Positions 34,413-44,179 of a stretch of DNA of 64,000 bases are shown piece by piece. The DNA is taken from NCBI GenBank assembly GCA_963706835.1, contig CAVPOB010000016.1, positions 248,001 through 312,000 on the forward strand. The letters are read 5' to 3'. Position 1 is the stretch's first letter; every line of letters begins with the position of its first letter. The stretch is from CAVXYG01 sp963706835. Its GTDB lineage: Bacteria; Actinomycetota; Actinomycetes; S36-B12; GCA-2699445. A program made the position numbers and the translations under genes. Below the pieces are notes generated by a model. That model made no database searches. It was not told where the DNA came from and saw only the letters and a list, made by a program, of their open reading frames with translations.

Positions 34413-36743
34413 ATGAGCACAACAGAATTCACCGCGGCCCGAGCGGACCTGCTGGCCCGCGCCGAACTGTCGCCGGCTGCCCGGCGCTCGTCGCTCAGCG
34501 GCCTCACCGACCAGTGGTTGACGGGGCTGTTCGAATCCGGCGGCGGCGAGAAGATCGACGCCGCCCTGGTCGCCGTCGGGGGCTACGGCCGCCGCGAGTT
34601 GGCGCCCGGCAGCGATCTGGACCTGCTGCTGCTGCACAACGGCGACGTGGCAGGCCTGCCGGAGGCGATCTGGTACCCGGTGTGGGACACCCGGATCAGG
34701 CTCGACCACAGCGTGCGCACGGTCTCCGAGGCCCGCCGGGTGGCCGCCGCCGATCTGAAGGTCGTACTCGGGCTGCTGGACGCCCGCACCGTCGCCGGCA
34801 ACGACCAGCTGCGGGAACAGCTGGTGCGCTCGGTGCTGGCCGACTGGCGCGGTCTGGCAGCACGGCGGCTGCCGGAGTTGCGCGAACTGGTGGATGAGCG
34901 CATCGGCCGCGACGGGGAGCTGGCCTACCTGCTCGAGCCGGACGTGAAGGAGAGCTACGGCGGGCTGCGGGACGTGACCATCCTGCGGGCGCTGGCGGCC
35001 ACGTGGCTGACCGACCTTCCGCACACCGGCATCGACGAGTCCCGCCGGCTTCTGCTCGATGTGCGCGATGCCTTGCATCTGACGTTGCTGTCCCGCTCGT
35101 CGCGGGCCTCTGATCGTCTCCTCATGCAGGAGCAGGACGCGGTGGCCGATCTGCTGGGCATGCCGGATTCCCTGGACATGATGCGCCAGGTGAGCGCCGC
35201 CGGTCGGGCGATCGCCTACGCCAGCGATGCCACGTGGTACCGACTGCAGCGGGTCACGACCAGGGTGAGGCGGGGACCGCTGCGCAGGCTGCGGGCTGAT
35301 CGGCCGCCGCAGCGTCGCCCGTTGGCCAACGGCGTGGTGGAGCAGGATGGTGAGGTCGTGCTGGCGGCGGACGCCAAGCCCGGCCGTGACCCCGTGCTGG
35401 TGCTGCGCGCCGCGGCGGCGGCCGCCCAATCGGGCCTGCGGCTATCCCCGCACACGGTCTCCCGGCTGGCCGAGGAATCGGCTCCGATGCCGGTGCCCTG
35501 GCCCCGCGCGGCCCGCGATGCTCTCGTCGCGCTGCTCGGCGCCGGCCGGCCGGCAGTCGGCGTGTGGGAGGCGCTGGACCAGGTGGGCCTGGTGGAGCGG
35601 CTCATCCCTTTGTGGACGCCGATTCGTTCGGCGCCGCAGCGCAACGCCGTGCACCGATTCACCGTGGACCGCCACCTGGTGGAGGCCGCCGTGCAGGCCG
35701 CGCGCTACCAGCGCCAGGTGGAGCGGCCGGATCTGCTGCTCCTGGGCGCGCTGCTGCACGATATCGGCAAGGGCCGCCCCGACATCGACCACAGCAAGCT
35801 CGGGGCCGAGTTGGTCGGCCGCATCGCGCCGGACCTCGGCCTGGACGCCGACGACACGGCGCTGCTGCAGACGATGGTCGCCCACCACCTGCTGCTGCCC
35901 GAGATGGCCACCCGGCGCGACCTGGAGGATCCCGAGACGGTCCAGTCGGCGGCGCAGATCATCGGCGACAGCGACACCCTCGACCTGCTCTACTACTTGA
36001 CGCTGGCGGATGCGGCGGCGACCGGCCCGAAGGCGTGGAGCGATTGGAAGGCCACGCTCGTCGATGACCTGACGCGACGGACCCGTGCCGTGCTGCAGGG
36101 TCGCCCGCCGGCGCCCAGCGCCGGGCCCGCTCCGCAGCACCGCCAGATGCTCGCAGGTCACGATGTGGCGGTGTCGATGTCCCGGGAACCGGCCGGGCTG
36201 CAGATCGTGGTGGCGGCCGACGACCGTCCCGGGCTGCTGGCACTGGTCGCCGGCGCCCTGGCCATGCATCGCCTCGATGTCCGTTCGGCGCACACGGCGA
36301 CCTACGAGGGTCGAGCACTCCTGCTCTGGACCGTCGAGGCGGCCTACGGGAGTCCGATCGGGCAGGACCGGCTTGCCGCCGACATCCGGCGGGCATTGGA
36401 TGGCTCCCTCGACCTGACGGCGGCGCTTCGGCGCCGGGAGGAATCGCACCGGTCCGCCGACTACCCGTTCGACCGGCCCGCCAACCGCGTCGACATCATC
36501 GCCGAGGCCTCGCGGACCGCCACGGTGGTGGAAGTCCGGGCCCACGACCGTCCCGGCACGCTGTACCGACTCACCCGGGCGCTGGCCGGTGCGGGGGTGG
36601 ATATCGCCTCGGCGCACCTGGAGTCGCGCGGGGCGAACGTGGTGGACACCTTCTACGTCACTGATCAGACCGGCCAACCGTTGGATGAGGCTGGGGCGAA
36701 CGAGGTTCGGGCGGTCCTGCAGTCCGTGCTTGACCGACCCTGA
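34413..36743 (+). CDS. glnD: PII nucleotidyltransferase/deuridylylase GlnD
   Basis: This protein of about 776 residues modifies and demodifies GlnK in response to glutamine. The domains are in the normal order: nucleotidyltransferase (about 45-160, GGYGRRELAPGSDLDLLLLH), GlnD helical part with LLEPDVKESYGGLRDV, HD hydrolase (LLHDIGKGRPDIDHSKLG near 445), and two ACT domains (VVAADDRPGLLALVAGAL near 590 and VRAHDRPGTLYRLTRALAGAG near 705). The ATG at 34413 follows GGGAG; an ATG at 34401 lacks a ribosome-binding site. It completes the nitrogen operon. Confidence 0.95.
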   Translation: MSTTEFTAARADLLARAELSPAARRSSLSGLTDQWLTGLFESGGGEKIDAALVAVGGYGRRELAPGSDLDLLLLHNGDVAGLPEAIWYPVWDTRIRLDHSVRTVSEARRVAAADLKVVLGLLDARTVAGNDQLREQLVRSVLADWRGLAARRLPELRELVDERIGRDGELAYLLEPDVKESYGGLRDVTILRALAATWLTDLPHTGIDESRRLLLDVRDALHLTLLSRSSRASDRLLMQEQDAVADLLGMPDSLDMMRQVSAAGRAIAYASDATWYRLQRVTTRVRRGPLRRLRADRPPQRRPLANGVVEQDGEVVLAADAKPGRDPVLVLRAAAAAAQSGLRLSPHTVSRLAEESAPMPVPWPRAARDALVALLGAGRPAVGVWEALDQVGLVERLIPLWTPIRSAPQRNAVHRFTVDRHLVEAAVQAARYQRQVERPDLLLLGALLHDIGKGRPDIDHSKLGAELVGRIAPDLGLDADDTALLQTMVAHHLLLPEMATRRDLEDPETVQSAAQIIGDSDTLDLLYYLTLADAAATGPKAWSDWKATLVDDLTRRTRAVLQGRPPAPSAGPAPQHRQMLAGHDVAVSMSREPAGLQIVVAADDRPGLLALVAGALAMHRLDVRSAHTATYEGRALLLWTVEAAYGSPIGQDRLAADIRRALDGSLDLTAALRRREESHRSADYPFDRPANRVDIIAEASRTATVVEVRAHDRPGTLYRLTRALAGAGVDIASAHLESRGANVVDTFYVTDQTGQPLDEAGANEVRAVLQSVLDRP

Positions 36744-36754
36744 ACGCGCACAGG

Positions 36755-36782
36755 GTTCGCGCTTCCCGCTAGCGGGTACGCT
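36755..36782 (+). promoter_or_regulatory. Possible promoter for ffh, with a perfect palindrome
   Basis: GTTCGC (36755-36760), a 16-base spacer and TACGCT (36777-36782). The spacer contains the perfect 12-bp palindrome CCCGCTAGCGGG (36765-36776), which touches the -10 box and could be an operator or chance. Confidence 0.35.
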
Positions 36783-36846
36783 GAACTGGTTGGCCCGTGC
36801 CGGGCGCGGGTCCGTCCATCAACATGCCGAATCGCTGGGAGTAGCA

Positions 36847-38376
<1,530 letters not shown>

Positions 38377-38564
38377 GGGCGCCGCGCCGGCGAACTGCGG
38401 CACACGGTCGATCGGGTGTGGCGCGGGTGGGGGTTGGGGTGGCGATCGGCGCGGCGTCGGGTCCGGTCGTTGGCGTCGGGTCGGGGTCGGGTCCGGTCGT
38501 GGCTGGCGTCGGGTCGGGGTAGGGTGGCGCCCGGTCCGTCGGTGAGGCCGCTGCGAACCCGGGT

Positions 38565-38791
38565 TGCACCCGTTTCGGGGGTTTGCACCCGCGACGGTGG
38601 CCAGATCCCTCGATTTTTCGGCCGAGTCTGCACCCGTTTCGGGGGTTTGCACCCGCGACGGGGGCCAGACCCCCCGATTCCAGTCCCATCAGCCACCGTG
38701 CCGGGTGCAAACCCCCGAACCGGGTGCAGACCTGGCCGCCTGACCCCGCCGATAGCCACCGCGCCGGGTGCAAACCCCCGAACCGGGTGCA
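38565..38791. repeat. Four-unit inverted repeat element, locus B
   Basis: Forward 27-bp units start at 38565 and 38629; inverted units start at 38702 and 38765. Spacing is 64, 73 and 63 bases, matching loci A and C. Units are almost identical to those at the other loci (TGCACCCG at both ends, run of five G inside), while the 36-46-base spacers differ. It lies between ffh and rpsP; the rest of 38377-38988 shows no gene, only GC-rich simple sequence with repeated GTCGGGTCGGGG at 38455-38520. Confidence 0.88.
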
Positions 38792-38988
38792 GACGTAGCC
38801 GCCCAGGTGGGCCGGGGGGGCCTGCGGTGTCTCAGGACACCGGCGACAACTCTGAATCAGCATCGGTGACGGTTGGGCGCCCGCCAGCACTGTGCCCCGG
38901 TCCCCGCCCCTGCTGGCCCGCCAGCACCTGCCCCCGCGGCCGACCTGCCCCGGCCACCGTGCCCCCGCGGGCACCCCGCCGCGCTGGA

Positions 38989-39019
38989 TTCACCGCCCTG
39001 GCCCCGCATCTGGCACACT
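38989..39019 (+). promoter_or_regulatory. Promoter for the rpsP-khpA-rimM-trmD operon
   Basis: TTCACC (38989-38994), a 19-base spacer and CACACT (39014-39019) within TGGCACACTG, the same -10 context and spacing seen before rplS and the cyclic-nucleotide-binding gene. The leader to rpsP is about 125 bases. Confidence 0.5.
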
Positions 39020-39149
39020 GGTCCGGCGAGGCATCGGCGCAGCGGCCCCTCTCTCCGCCGCAGATGCCACCACTGACGTTATCTCCGGCGCCGGACCCCA
39101 CCCGGTGCCGCGGGACTAGCACGACGAAGACCTAGGAGAACCTGCAGCC

Positions 39150-39683
39150 GTGGCTGTCAAGATCAAGTTGAAGCGTTTGGGATCCAAGCGCAACCCGCAG
39201 TACCGAATCGTCGTCGCCGATGCGCGCAACCGCCGCGACGGCCGCGCCATCGAAGAGATCGGCCTCTACCACCCCAAGCGGGAGCCGAGCCTGATCCAGA
39301 TCAATGGCGAGCGCGCCCGGTACTGGCTCGGTGTCGGTGCCCAGCCCACCGAGGCCGTGCAGCGCCTGTTGGAGATCACCGGGGACTGGCAGCAGTTCAA
39401 GGGACTGCCCGGCGGCGAGGGGACGTTGAAGGTCGCCGAGCCCAAGCCGGACCGCCGCGCCATCTTCGAGGCCGCCGCGAAGGAAGCTGCCGGCGAGAAC
39501 GAGAAGTTCGCCAAGCAGCAGGCCGCCAAGGCCGCCGACGCGGCGAAGGCCGAGCAGGAGGCCCGGGAGGCAGCAGCCGCTGCGAAGGCCGAGCAGGCTG
39601 CGGCGCAGGCTGAGGCGGCCCAGCCCGCCGCAGCCGATACCGCCGCCGAGGCCAAGGCTGATGCTGAGGCTGAGAAGGCCTGA
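39150..39683 (+). CDS. rpsP: 30S ribosomal protein S16 with long Ala/Glu-rich tail
   Basis: The first 80 or so residues are a standard S16 (VKIKLKRLGSKRNPQYRIVVADARNRRDGRAIEEIGLYHP). The remaining 90 residues are an extension rich in Ala, Glu, Lys and Gln (KEAAGENEKFAKQQAAKAAD and so on), likely a charged helix on the ribosome surface. Actinobacterial S16 often has such tails, but this one is long: 177 residues in all. GTG start with AGGAG about 13 bases upstream. It is the first gene of the rpsP-khpA-rimM-trmD operon. Confidence 0.95.
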   Translation: MAVKIKLKRLGSKRNPQYRIVVADARNRRDGRAIEEIGLYHPKREPSLIQINGERARYWLGVGAQPTEAVQRLLEITGDWQQFKGLPGGEGTLKVAEPKPDRRAIFEAAAKEAAGENEKFAKQQAAKAADAAKAEQEAREAAAAAKAEQAAAQAEAAQPAAADTAAEAKADAEAEKA

Positions 39684-39685
39684 TC

Positions 39686-39928
39686 ATGGTCGCTGACGCG
39701 GTCGAGCACCTGGTCAAGGGCATCGTCGATCATCCGGAGGACGTGTCCGTTCGGCTCTCCACTTCCCGCCGGGGCAGGATTCTGCAGATCAGGGTCCACC
39801 CCGACGATATGGGTCGGGTCATCGGTCGGTCGGGCCGCACCGCGAATGCGGTGCGCACCGTCGTGGAGGCCATCGATGATGACGGTCCCCGCATCCGGGT
39901 GGACTTCGTGGACGTGGCCGGGCGCTAG
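39686..39928 (+). CDS. khpA: KH-domain RNA-binding protein KhpA
   Basis: This 80-residue single KH-domain protein has the GxxG loop in DDMGRVIGRSGRTANAVRTVV. KhpA binds RNA, in other bacteria together with KhpB/Jag, and influences cell division and translation. Its position between rpsP and rimM is conserved in Gram-positive bacteria. It starts 3 bases after rpsP and its stop shares a base with the GTG of rimM, so the genes are co-translated. Confidence 0.94.
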   Translation: MVADAVEHLVKGIVDHPEDVSVRLSTSRRGRILQIRVHPDDMGRVIGRSGRTANAVRTVVEAIDDDGPRIRVDFVDVAGR

Positions 39929-40440
39929 TGCGGATCGTGGTCGGCCGGGTTGGCCGGGCCCACGGCGTGCGCGGCGATGTTGCGGTGGACGTTCGGACCG
40001 ACGATCCTCACGTGCGGTTCGCGGCGGGTGCGCGACTCTTCCTGGATACCGAGGGCGAACGAACCTTGACCGTCGAGCGCAGCCGGTGGCACTCCGGTCG
40101 GCTGTTGGTGGCCTTCGAGGGAGTCGGCGACCGGACCGCCGCGGAGGCACTGCGCGGCACAGTGCTGTACCGCGCCGATGATGACCGGATCGTCGAGGAT
40201 GACGCGTGGTACGACCACGACCTCATCGGGTGTGCGGTCCGCTCTGACTCGGTCACGGTGGGGGAGGTCATCGACGTCGTGCACCTTCCGGCCCAGGACC
40301 TGCTGTCGGTTCGATGTGCGGACGGCGCGATTCGACTGGTCCCATTGGTCGCCGATCTCGTACCGACCGTCGACCCGGTGGCCCGGGTGGTGGAAGTCGT
40401 CGACCGACCGGGGCTGCTGACCGACCTGTCGGTGGAGTGA
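39928..40440 (+). CDS. rimM: Ribosome maturation factor RimM
   Basis: This 170-residue protein assists assembly of the 30S head and binds S19. The N-terminal RimM barrel starts VGRVGRAHGVRGDVAVDVRTD and a PRC-barrel follows from about 95 (DDAWYDHDLIGCAV ... VGEVIDVVHLPAQDLLSV). The GTG start shares one base with the khpA stop. It is in the conserved operon position between khpA and trmD. Confidence 0.94.
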   Translation: MRIVVGRVGRAHGVRGDVAVDVRTDDPHVRFAAGARLFLDTEGERTLTVERSRWHSGRLLVAFEGVGDRTAAEALRGTVLYRADDDRIVEDDAWYDHDLIGCAVRSDSVTVGEVIDVVHLPAQDLLSVRCADGAIRLVPLVADLVPTVDPVARVVEVVDRPGLLTDLSVE

Positions 40441-40444
40441 GCGC

Positions 40445-41149
40445 GTGCGGATCGACGTGGTGTCCATCTTCCCCGAGTACCTGGCGCCGTTGCGCCTGTC
40501 GCTGGTGGGACGTGCCGTCGCAACCGGGGTGATCGACCTGCGGGTGCACGATCTGCGCGCATGGACCCATGACCGGCATCGCACGGTCGATGACGCCCCC
40601 TACGGCGGCGGCCCCGGGATGGTGATGAAGCCGGAGCCGTGGGGCGAGTGCCTGGACGCCATCCTCGCGCCGCCGTCCGATGCCGTCCTGGTGATACCGA
40701 CGCCCAGCGGCACGCCCTTTCGTCAGGCGCAGGCGCAGCGCCTCTCGCAGCGCGAGCACCTCGTGGTCGCCTGCGGCCGCTACGAAGGCATCGACGGGCG
40801 CGTGGCCGAGCACTACCGCGGGCGGACGGAGGTGGTGGAGACCTCGATCGGGGACTACGTGCTGGCCGGGGGCGAGGCCGCCGCACTGGTGATGATCGAG
40901 GCTATTGCGCGGCTGCTGCCGGGGGTGTTGGGCAACGCTGCGAGCGCAGTCGAGGATTCCTTCGCGGCCGGACACGGCGGCCTGCTGGAGGCGCCCACGT
41001 ACACCCGACCGCCGGTGTGGCGCGGACTCGCCGTTCCGGATGTGCTGCTGTCCGGAGACCACGGCGCTGTGGCGGCGTGGCGGCGGGCGCAGTCGGCCGA
41101 GCGCACTGCCGCCCACCGCCCGGACTTGCTCGACGACCACGGGGACTAG
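40445..41149 (+). CDS. trmD: tRNA (guanine-37-N1)-methyltransferase TrmD
   Basis: This 234-residue SPOUT-class enzyme methylates G37 of tRNAs reading CNN codons and prevents frameshifting. Motifs: DVVSIFPEYLAPL at the start, DDAPYGGGPGMVMKPEP, VACGRYEGIDGRV and the knot segment ETSIGDYVLAGGEAAALVMIEAIARLLPGVLGN. GTG at 40445 is 4 bases after the rimM stop. It ends the operon; rplS has its own promoter. Confidence 0.95.
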   Translation: MRIDVVSIFPEYLAPLRLSLVGRAVATGVIDLRVHDLRAWTHDRHRTVDDAPYGGGPGMVMKPEPWGECLDAILAPPSDAVLVIPTPSGTPFRQAQAQRLSQREHLVVACGRYEGIDGRVAEHYRGRTEVVETSIGDYVLAGGEAAALVMIEAIARLLPGVLGNAASAVEDSFAAGHGGLLEAPTYTRPPVWRGLAVPDVLLSGDHGAVAAWRRAQSAERTAAHRPDLLDDHGD

Positions 41150-41201
41150 CCGGAGTCTGACCGGCTCGACGGCGCGGGGATTGGCCGGAGTCTGGCCGGC
41201 T
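41148..41201. repeat. Two tandem stem-loops between trmD and rplS
   Basis: AGCCGG-agtctga-CCGGCT (41148-41166) and GCCGG-agtctg-gCCGGC (41184-41200) are two copies of one 18-19-base inverted repeat, 35 bases apart. They begin in the trmD stop codon and may form the 3-prime end of that transcript. The second copy overlaps the promoter of rplS. Confidence 0.5.
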
Positions 41202-41211
41202 GTGGCACACT
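41181..41211 (+). promoter_or_regulatory. Promoter for rplS
   Basis: TTGGCC (41181-41186), 19 bases, CACACT (41206-41211) in the context TGGCACACTG. The leader to rplS is about 115 bases, long enough for a ribosomal-protein control structure, but none could be drawn with confidence. Confidence 0.5.
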
Positions 41212-41333
41212 GAAGCCGCGCCGCGGGACGCTTGCCACAGGGAGCCCCGAGCCGGCGTACCACCACCGATCATCGCCGGCAGCAGCCGGAAGCAGCGGCG
41301 GGCGGCCCGTGGCGCTCGCGGAACGGATTCCTG

Positions 41334-41687
41334 ATGCATACCCTCGACCCGATCAACGCAGCCTCCATGCGCAGCGACATCCCCGAGTTCCGCCCGGGCG
41401 ACACGCTGAAGGTGCATGTGCGCGTCATCGAGGGCAACCGCTCTCGCATCCAGGTCTTCCAGGGCGCGGTCATCGCGCGCCAGGGCAGCGGGGTGAGCGA
41501 GACCTTCACGGTGCGCAAGGTGTCGTTCGGCGTGGGCGTGGAGCGCACCTTCCCGCTGCACACGCCGATCGTGGACAAGATCGAGGTCGTCTCCCGCGGC
41601 GATGTGCGGCGCGCGAAGCTCTACTACCTGCGCGACCGCCGCGGCAAGGCGGCCAAGATTCGCGAGCGCCGCGAGAACGTCCGCTGA
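41334..41687 (+). CDS. rplS: 50S ribosomal protein L19
   Basis: This 117-residue ribosomal protein lies at the subunit interface. It is complete: IPEFRPGDTLKVHVRVIEGNRSRIQVFQGAVIARQGSG, then SETFTVRKVSFGVGVERTFPLHTP and a basic tail LYYLRDRRGKAAKIRERR. ATG at 41334 starts MHTLDPINAASMRSD. The ribosome-binding site is weak. A small hairpin GGGCC-ATC-GGCCC (41700-41712) follows the stop, ahead of lepB. Confidence 0.95.
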   Translation: MHTLDPINAASMRSDIPEFRPGDTLKVHVRVIEGNRSRIQVFQGAVIARQGSGVSETFTVRKVSFGVGVERTFPLHTPIVDKIEVVSRGDVRRAKLYYLRDRRGKAAKIRERRENVR

Positions 41688-41750
41688 CGCAGGATCAACG
41701 GGCCATCGGCCCTCATTCGATGTCGCCCCTCACCGTCTAGGGTAGTGCTC

Positions 41751-42476
41751 GTGCCCGAACTCGCTGGATCCCCGGACTCTCCCATCGGTTCCGGTCCGGT
41801 GGATGCGGGTCGCCGGCGCAGGCGTTCCAAGCTGCCCGGATGGCTCGAACTGCCGCTGACGATTCTGTTGGCGCTGTTGCTGGCCATGGTCGTCAAGACG
41901 TTCCTGCTGCAGGTCTTCTACATCCCGTCGGGCTCCATGGAGGAGACCCTCATGGTGGGAGATCGCGTCGCCGTGAACCGGCTCGTCTATCGCATCGAGG
42001 AGCCCCAGCGGGGCGACGTCGTCGTGTTCGAAGGCTCCGGGACCTTCACGCAGACCCCTTCCGCGGACGACAGTGCCAACTTGGCGCAGCGACTGCTGAC
42101 CGAGCTGGGCCGGACCGTGGGGCTGGCGCCGCCGCCGGACACGGTGTTCGTGAAGCGGCTGATCGGGGTGGGCGGCGACCGCGTGACCTGCTGCGACGAC
42201 TCCGGTGCGGTGCTGGTCAACGGCCAACCGCTCGTGGAGCCGTACTTGTACCCGGGTGACGTCCCGAGCGCTCAGGAGTTCGACGTCCTCGTGCCCGAGG
42301 GTCACATGTGGCTCATGGGCGATCACCGGTCCGCCTCCGCGGACTCCCGGGCACACCTCGGCGACCCCGGTGGCGGCATGGTGCCGGTCGATCAGGCGCT
42401 GGGTCGCGTCGTCGCGGTGATCTGGCCGCCATCCGAATGGCGCACGGTGCCCTCGCAGTCGTCGGTGACGGAGTAG
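41751..42476 (+). CDS. lepB: Signal peptidase I
   Basis: This protein of about 241 residues cleaves signal peptides on the outer face of the membrane. After a basic N-terminus (RRRRRSK) it has one membrane helix (about 32-55), then the catalytic Ser62 in YIPSGSMEETL and Lys135 in VFVKRLIGVGGDRV; the later box MGDHRSASADSR is also present. Start: TAGGGT (41738-41743) is followed after seven bases by GTG at 41751, suggesting a leaderless mRNA; GTG at 41745 is the alternative. It is followed by rnhB in the usual order. Confidence 0.93.
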   Translation: MPELAGSPDSPIGSGPVDAGRRRRRSKLPGWLELPLTILLALLLAMVVKTFLLQVFYIPSGSMEETLMVGDRVAVNRLVYRIEEPQRGDVVVFEGSGTFTQTPSADDSANLAQRLLTELGRTVGLAPPPDTVFVKRLIGVGGDRVTCCDDSGAVLVNGQPLVEPYLYPGDVPSAQEFDVLVPEGHMWLMGDHRSASADSRAHLGDPGGGMVPVDQALGRVVAVIWPPSEWRTVPSQSSVTE

Positions 42477-42479
42477 CCG

Positions 42480-43239
42480 GTGGTGCGCCCGAGCCTCACC
42501 CTTGAGCGCAGGATGCTGCGCGGCGGTGCGGCCAGTGTGGTGGGCATCGACGAGGTGGGGCGCGGATCATTGGCGGGGCCGGTCACCGTCGGTGCGGTGA
42601 TGGTGCACATCGGTACCGCGACCGCGCCGCAGGGGCTGCGGGACAGCAAACTGCTCACCGCCACGCAGCGGGAAGGGCTGATCGAGCGCCTGCAGCGGTG
42701 GGCCCCGGCCAGCGCAGTCGGACATGCCGCGCCGGAGGAGATCGATGTGCTCGGCATGACCGCCGCGCTGCGACTGGCGGGGGTGCGCGCCCTTGCGCAA
42801 CTCGGTCGGCCCGTGGCCGCCATCCTGCTCGACGGCCAGCACGACTGGCTGGCATCCGCCGACGATGGTCTGCCCGAGTTCCCGGGCTCGCATCGCGTGA
42901 CCACGCACATCAAGGCGGATCAACGCTGTTCCTCAGTGGCCGCTGCCAGCGTGCTGGCGAAGGTCGCGCGGGACCGGATCATGGTGGCGGCGGCTGGTGC
43001 CGACGGACCGCTACCGCTGGAGCAGCAACAAGGGGTATGCGGCACCGGAGCACCTGTCGGCGCTGGCCGAGCACGGGCCCACTGCGCAGCATCGACTCAG
43101 TTGGCAACTGCCAGGCGTCGGCCTCGAGGCGCTGGACCCGTTGGACCCCGGGCGCCGGCGCACGTGGCGCAGGTTCGCCGATGGGGAGCAACTGCTGATG
43201 CTCGACCCGGCAGCTGCCTGGACTGCCGAGTCGGTCTGA
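42480..43239 (+). CDS. rnhB: Ribonuclease HII, one frameshift
   Basis: RNase HII removes ribonucleotides from DNA. The sequence has GIDEVGRGSLAGPVTVGAV with the first catalytic Asp-Glu, DSKLLTATQREGL, HIKADQRCSSVAAASVLAKVARDRIM, then, after a one-base shift near 43002 (GACGGACC, probably one G too many), YRWSSNKGYAAPEHLSALAEHGPTAQHRLSW and a stop at 43239. With the correction, about 252 residues of normal length result. GTG at 42480 lies 4 bases after the lepB stop; GTG at 42483 is equally possible. Confidence 0.9.
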
Positions 43240-43300
43240 CCGCGATCCACATGCCTGCCTCCGTCCCCGGATTCGACGGTGCTGACCGCGGGAGGAGGGC

Positions 43301-44179
43301 GTGCCGGGGCACCGTGCAGCCATGGATACCGAGCGGTTGGCCCGTATCGCGCTCAGCCTGTCGGTCGAACCCGCCGATGCCGCAGTAGCAGCGGCCATGC
43401 GCGCCGGGTCCGCTGCGGACCTGATCCCGCACCCCGGTTGGCTGCAGCGAGCGGCTCAGTCTGCCCAGCGCTGGCGCGCCGACGGTATCGAGATCCTCAT
43501 CCCGGGCGACCCCGGGTGGCCCCGTCAGCTGGACGACCTGGCGCTGCCACCGCTGGTGCTGTACTGCCGGGGCCTGCCGCTGCGCCCACTGCTGCTGCCA
43601 TCGGTCACGGTGGTCGGGTCCCGTGCGGCCAGTGCCGATGGCGTGCGCACCGCACGCCGATGGTCTGGGGAGCTGGCGGGCGCGGGCTACGCCGTGGTCA
43701 GCGGCGCGGCGTTCGGCATCGATGCGGCGGCGCACGACGGCGCTCTGGCGGCGGCCGGACGCACCGTGGCTGTTCTGGCGTCAGGCGTGGATGTGCCATC
43801 CCCTGCGGCCCACGCTGGCTTGCTGAGCAGGATCGCGCGGTCCGGGGCCCTGGTGTCGGAGTTGCCGCCCGGCACCAGGCCGGCCCGGCATCGCTTCCTC
43901 GCCCGCAACCGGCTGATCGCCGCACTGACGCCGGGCACCGTCGTGGTGCAGGCCGCACCGCGGTCCGGGGCGCTGGCCACCGCTCGCCGGGCTGCCGACC
44001 TGCACCGCGTCGTCATGGCCGTTCCCGGCTCGGTGGACGACCCTGCCCACGGTGGTTGTCACCGCTTGATCCGCGACGACGTCGCAGTGCTGGTACGCGG
44101 TCCGGACGACATCGCGGAACTGCTGGAGCCGATCGGCTCGTACGCCCGAGCGCTACTCCCGCCCTGCGGGGACGGGTAG
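43301..44179 (+). CDS. dprA: DNA processing protein DprA
   Basis: This 292-residue protein is DprA/Smf, which loads RecA onto incoming single-stranded DNA during transformation. The Rossmann-like core is present: VTVVGSRAASADGVRTARRWSGELAGAGYAVVSGAAFGIDAAAHDGAL, then TVAVLASGVD, ISRIARSGALVSELPPGTRP-like and RFLARNRLIAALTPGTVVVQA. No C-terminal winged helix (DML1) is seen. GTG at 43301 follows GGAGGA by four bases. The genes DUF2469, yraN and comM, usually between rnhB and dprA in actinobacteria, are absent here. The end overlaps the M23-like gene by 27 bases. Confidence 0.92.
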   Translation: MPGHRAAMDTERLARIALSLSVEPADAAVAAAMRAGSAADLIPHPGWLQRAAQSAQRWRADGIEILIPGDPGWPRQLDDLALPPLVLYCRGLPLRPLLLPSVTVVGSRAASADGVRTARRWSGELAGAGYAVVSGAAFGIDAAAHDGALAAAGRTVAVLASGVDVPSPAAHAGLLSRIARSGALVSELPPGTRPARHRFLARNRLIAALTPGTVVVQAAPRSGALATARRAADLHRVVMAVPGSVDDPAHGGCHRLIRDDVAVLVRGPDDIAELLEPIGSYARALLPPCGDG

